Made by a program: the position numbers and the translations under genes
DNA from: RGIG5057 sp964642045
GTDB taxonomy: Bacteria > Bacillota > Clostridia > TANB77 > CAG-465
Direction: 5' to 3'
NCBI GenBank assembly: GCA_964642045.1
Contig: CAZXLZ010000026.1
Location: 1 to 16,308 of the forward strand
Length of the DNA stretch: 16,308 nt
In this document: in pieces, positions 13,569 through 16,308 of the stretch
How positions within the stretch are numbered: the stretch's first letter is position 1
Layout of the letters: every line of letters begins with the position of its first letter
Notes under the pieces: model-generated
Told to the model about the DNA's origin: nothing
Database searches by the model: none
What the model saw: only the letters and a program-made list of their open reading frames with translations

Positions 13569-13603
13569 TATATTTCTACATTCAAGTTTACAAAAACTGA
13601 TTC

Positions 13604-13646
13604 GTATATTCATTTTTTGAATAAAAATATCTAAATAAAATATAAT
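13604..13646 (+). promoter_or_regulatory. Possible promoter(s) of yqfC
   Basis: GTATATT (13604-13610) with a weak ATA-containing -10 15 bp on would fit sigma-E, as expected for yqfC from Bacillus. TTGAAT (13617-13622) and TATAAT (13641-13646), 18 bp apart, give a sigma-A alternative but leave almost no leader before the RBS at 13652. Neither is decisive. Confidence 0.28.
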
Positions 13647-13663
13647 TAGATAAGGGTGAATTT

Positions 13664-13999
13664 ATGGGAAATCATAGAAAAGCAAAATCAAATTTTAGAA
13701 GTATCTTATCTAATATAAAGAAAAAAAGCACTTTTAGTAGGGCAAGAGAAAAGTTCTTTGAAATAACAGACATTCCATTATATATGCAAAAGAACACTAC
13801 TAGAATTACCATAATTAACTCTTGTAATATATTTGTTGAACAATATGAGAGTGTAGCTGATTATTTTAGTCATTATATAAGGATAAAATGCTTCGGAACT
13901 GATGTTATAATAGAAGGTAAAGATTTAAATATAGATGAAATAACTAAGGATGAGCTAATTATAAAAGGAAATATAGATAGTATAAGATATAAAAAGTAG
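13664..13999 (+). CDS. yqfC: Sporulation protein YqfC
   Basis: A 111-residue protein of the YqfC family (YabP/YqfC fold), made in the mother cell during sporulation in Bacillus. Visible features are the basic N-terminus, FFEITDIPLYMQKNTTRITIINSCNIFVEQYESV and IRIKCFGTDVIIEGKDLNID, typical of the family. The RBS is AAGGGTG (13652-13658). It is followed 12 bases later by yqfD, the conserved partner. Confidence 0.88.
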   Translation: MGNHRKAKSNFRSILSNIKKKSTFSRAREKFFEITDIPLYMQKNTTRITIINSCNIFVEQYESVADYFSHYIRIKCFGTDVIIEGKDLNIDEITKDELIIKGNIDSIRYKK

Positions 14000-14011
14000 A
14001 GGGTATAAAAG

Positions 14012-15184
14012 ATGAAATTTTATCAAAAGTTAAATAGTTTAATAGGAACTGCAGAAGTTGAAATAGAAGGATTTTTTACAGAAAGAGTTATAAATCTTTG
14101 TAAATTTCAGAATATAAAAATATGGGATATAAAGAATATAACATCTGGAATTGTAAGATTTACTATATCAATAAAGGACATAAAGAAAATAAAGCAAGTT
14201 GTAAAAAAATCAAAATGCTCACTTAAGGTTATAAAAAAGAAGGGGATGTATTTTAAAGCATTTAGGTATAGAAAAAGAAAATTACTCATACCTCTCATTA
14301 TAATTATAATTATAGGTATCAATATATTTAATAAAATGATTTGGAATATAAAGATAAGTGGAAATGAAGAGATTTCATCAGAACATATATTAGAAAAAGC
14401 AATTATTTCTGGTTTAAATAAAGGAAAATTTAAATCTAGTATGGATACTAACTATTTGATAAAGTGTATGAAAAATGAATTACCAGAACTTGCATGGATA
14501 GGTATAGAATATAGAGGAACTACGGCATACATAAGAGTGGTAGAAAAAACTAAAATTCCAGATGAAATTATATATAACAAAAGTGAATTTGGTGATATAA
14601 TTGCAAATAAATCAGGTGTTATAACTAAAATAGTAGCAGAAAATGGAACTGCTGTGCATAGTGCAGGAAGTTACATTGAAAGCGGCATGACTCTTATTAA
14701 AGGAATAATGAAAAGTGAAATTTTAGGGGATTATCAGGTAAGAGCAAGTGGAATTGTTTTGATGGATGTTGAGTACGTATTTGAAAGAGAATACTCATAT
14801 GAGAATATAATAAAAAATTCTTTGGATAAACACAAATATACTATAGGTTTTTCTTTCAATGATAATGAAATTTGCTTAAACTATTTGAATAAAAACAAAA
14901 AGTATGATACACTAAAAAGCAGTAAGGCTTTTAATTTGTTTGGAAATAGAATTTCCTTTGATTTTTATAATTTTAATGAATATACAGAGAGTCTTAAAGT
15001 ATATAGTTATAATGAACTATTAGAAATGGCATGGAATCAAAAGGAAGATTATAAAAACAGTCTATTAAATGAAAATTCGGTTTTTTCTGGAGAAGAAGAA
15101 GAAATAGAGAATTTAGAAAATGGTATAAAATATAGATGTACAATAATAATGAATGAAAAGGTAGGTATTTTTAAGGGAGAATAA
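14012..15184 (+). CDS. yqfD: Sporulation protein YqfD (stage IV)
   Basis: A 390-residue protein with a cytoplasmic N-terminal region (1-88), one membrane span (about 90-110, KLLIPLIIIIIIGINIF), and a long extracytoplasmic part with IKISGNEEISSEHILEKA, ELAWIGIEYRGTTAYIRVVEK and GVITKIVAENGTAVHSAG. These are the standard segments of YqfD, needed for spore formation. The last 40 residues are acidic. The RBS is GAGGGT. ybeY begins 1 base after the stop. The usual phoH/ybeZ between yqfD and ybeY is absent. Confidence 0.9.
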   Translation: MKFYQKLNSLIGTAEVEIEGFFTERVINLCKFQNIKIWDIKNITSGIVRFTISIKDIKKIKQVVKKSKCSLKVIKKKGMYFKAFRYRKRKLLIPLIIIIIIGINIFNKMIWNIKISGNEEISSEHILEKAIISGLNKGKFKSSMDTNYLIKCMKNELPELAWIGIEYRGTTAYIRVVEKTKIPDEIIYNKSEFGDIIANKSGVITKIVAENGTAVHSAGSYIESGMTLIKGIMKSEILGDYQVRASGIVLMDVEYVFEREYSYENIIKNSLDKHKYTIGFSFNDNEICLNYLNKNKKYDTLKSSKAFNLFGNRISFDFYNFNEYTESLKVYSYNELLEMAWNQKEDYKNSLLNENSVFSGEEEEIENLENGIKYRCTIIMNEKVGIFKGE

Positions 15185-15185
15185 T

Positions 15186-15671
15186 ATGGTAAAAATAGAC
15201 ATAAGTGAAGAAATATTAAATTGTGTTGAGGGAGTAACTAGTGATGAAATGGAGCAGTATATAGAAAATATTATTACTTTAGCATTAAAGGAAGAAAAAC
15301 TTTATAAAATTAATAGCCATGTATCTATATCTAGTGTAAGTAGAGCAGAGATTAGAAAATTCAACAAAGAATATAGAGATGTAGATAGTGAAACAGATGT
15401 ACTATCATTTCCTATATTTTCAAAAGAAGAACTTGAAAATAATAAACTTAGCAATATTGACATAGGTGATATATTAATTTGTATAGATATTGTAAAAAAT
15501 CAATCAATAGAATACGGAACAGGAATGAAAAGAGAAATGCTATATATGATTACACATGGAATATGTCATTTGCTTGGGTACGATCATATTGATGAAATGG
15601 ATAAAATTAAGATGCGTGAAAAAGAAGAAAGAATTTTATCTAAGGTAGGAGCTGGCAAAATAAATGGATAA
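15186..15671 (+). CDS. ybeY: Endoribonuclease / rRNA maturation factor YbeY
   Basis: YbeY is a zinc-dependent RNase acting in 16S rRNA 3'-end maturation and ribosome quality control. The 161-residue protein has the metal motif HGICHLLGYDH (H124, H128, H134), and upstream SRAEIRKFNKEYRDVDSETDVLSFP and IGDILICID, all family hallmarks. The RBS is GGGAGA. It overlaps dgkA by 8 bases. Confidence 0.95.
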   Translation: MVKIDISEEILNCVEGVTSDEMEQYIENIITLALKEEKLYKINSHVSISSVSRAEIRKFNKEYRDVDSETDVLSFPIFSKEELENNKLSNIDIGDILICIDIVKNQSIEYGTGMKREMLYMITHGICHLLGYDHIDEMDKIKMREKEERILSKVGAGKING

Positions 15672-16185
15672 ACAAAAATTAGATGAAGAAAAATTTAATA
15701 AACTAAAGGATAAGAAAAATAAAAGTTTTTATACAGCAGCAAAGCATGCTTTAGAAGGAATTATATGTGCATTTAAAACAGAAAGAAATCTGAGAATTGA
15801 TTATATAATTGGCTTGTTTGTGCTTATAGGAAGTTTATTCTTTGATTTTACAAAAACTGAATTTGCATGTCTTTGTTTAACTATAGGGTTTGTTATATTT
15901 GCAGAAATGATAAATTCTACAGTAGAGTACGTTGTAGATCTTATAACTGATAAATATGATGTAAGAGCAAAAGCTGCAAAAGATATAGCAGCCGGTGGAG
16001 TTTTAATAGCAGCTATAGTAGCTGTTACTGTTGCGTATTTTCTATTTGCCGATAAACTATATACATCTACTTCATCTATATTAAACACAATACTTAGTTC
16101 AAAGATATATATATTATTTACTATATTATTTGCTGTTATAATTTTCTGCATAATACTTAAGGGAATGTTTCAAAAAGAAAGTTAA
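15664..16185 (+). CDS. dgkA: Diacylglycerol/undecaprenol kinase with C-terminal extension
   Basis: A small membrane kinase phosphorylating diacylglycerol or, in Firmicutes, undecaprenol. Conserved residues are present: ERN (E40), and AEMINSTVEYVVD (E81, catalytic base; E88, metal). Then DVRAKAAKDIAAGGVLI, the usual third-span signature. The core is about 130 residues, as normal; here 43 more residues add one further span (KIYILFTILFAVIIFCIIL) and end FQKES. The TAA is followed in the same frame by open hydrophobic sequence to the window edge. It overlaps ybeY by 8 bases; AGGAGC near 15648 is the RBS. Confidence 0.9.
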   Translation: MDKQKLDEEKFNKLKDKKNKSFYTAAKHALEGIICAFKTERNLRIDYIIGLFVLIGSLFFDFTKTEFACLCLTIGFVIFAEMINSTVEYVVDLITDKYDVRAKAAKDIAAGGVLIAAIVAVTVAYFLFADKLYTSTSSILNTILSSKIYILFTILFAVIIFCIILKGMFQKES

Positions 16186-16308
16186 GCAGAAAAACCTTTT
16201 ATTAGCATAAGAGTAACTATAGCTTTTGCAATTACTAGATACGTATATTTAATAACTAGAGGCATGTTATCAGGAGCAGGAGCACTTATACTTTGTATTC
16301 TCATAACT
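16186..16308 (+). other. Open frame continuing in phase after the dgkA stop
   Basis: The 41 codons after TAA stay open in the dgkA frame to the edge (AEKPFISIRVTIAFAI, later RGMLSGAGALILCILIT). They are hydrophobic, and the other two + frames contain stops. There is no RBS and no start codon before ATG 16264. Many clostridial DgkA proteins are fused to a PAP2 phosphatase; PFIS----IAFAI resembles the region around its SGHSA motif, but those four residues read IRVT here. It may be a broken dgkA-PAP2 fusion. Uncertain. Confidence 0.35.

Noticed and set aside
1..16308. CRISPR array, insertion sequence or riboswitch
   Set aside because: No regularly spaced repeats, transposase or conserved riboswitch core was seen; the repeats found are short and promoter-associated.

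Overview
The window is about 16.3 kb of very AT-rich DNA. It looks like a low-GC, spore-former-related Clostridia chromosome (Firmicutes). The support is strong AGGAGG ribosome binding sites, sigma-A promoters of the TTGACA-17-TATAAT type, an agr-type peptide quorum-sensing locus, the sporulation genes yqfC/yqfD, a CwlD-type amidase, and arginine coded almost always by AGA. The species cannot be named from the sequence.

Layout. 1-2332 (+): the end of an unknown gene, a family 2 glycosyltransferase, a CwlD-like amidase and tadA. 2341-2880 (-): a DUF308/HdeD-like membrane protein. 3088-3387 (+): a small internally duplicated protein behind a strong promoter carrying three tandem 11-bp repeats. 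3441-4578 (-): a thiol-redox pair, a frameshifted ccdA followed by a membrane-anchored thioredoxin. 4775-5569 (+): an unrecognised, possibly acquired gene. 5708-8278 (+): a three-gene ABC exporter. 8329-8722: tRNA-Arg(ACG), tRNA-Arg(CCT) and tRNA-Glu(CTC). 8784-9782 (-): dut and dCMP deaminase, which together supply dUMP. 9902-10456 (-): LemA. 10696-13508: an agr locus, with agrB-agrD on + facing the response regulator and kinase genes on -. 13664 to the end (+): yqfC, yqfD, ybeY and dgkA, then an open frame continuing past the dgkA stop.

Main observation. Two unrelated conserved genes, the amidase and dut, each need two +1 frame changes to give an intact protein. All four changes fall exactly on an in-frame CGG codon. 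In each case dropping the C leaves GGN, the codon for a family-conserved glycine (HG and DxGA in the amidase; PTG and KxGL in dUTPase). I scanned every CGG trinucleotide in the coding regions on both strands. The only other in-frame CGG is in the foreign-looking gene at 4775-5569. The two arginine tRNAs in the window, ACG (with its modifying enzyme TadA also encoded here) and CCT, would not read CGG. This suggests that CGG is unassigned or starved in this organism and that CGGN is read with a +1 shift, or as a four-base glycine codon. Sequencing error is the main alternative. The ccdA frameshift does not follow the rule and is kept separate.
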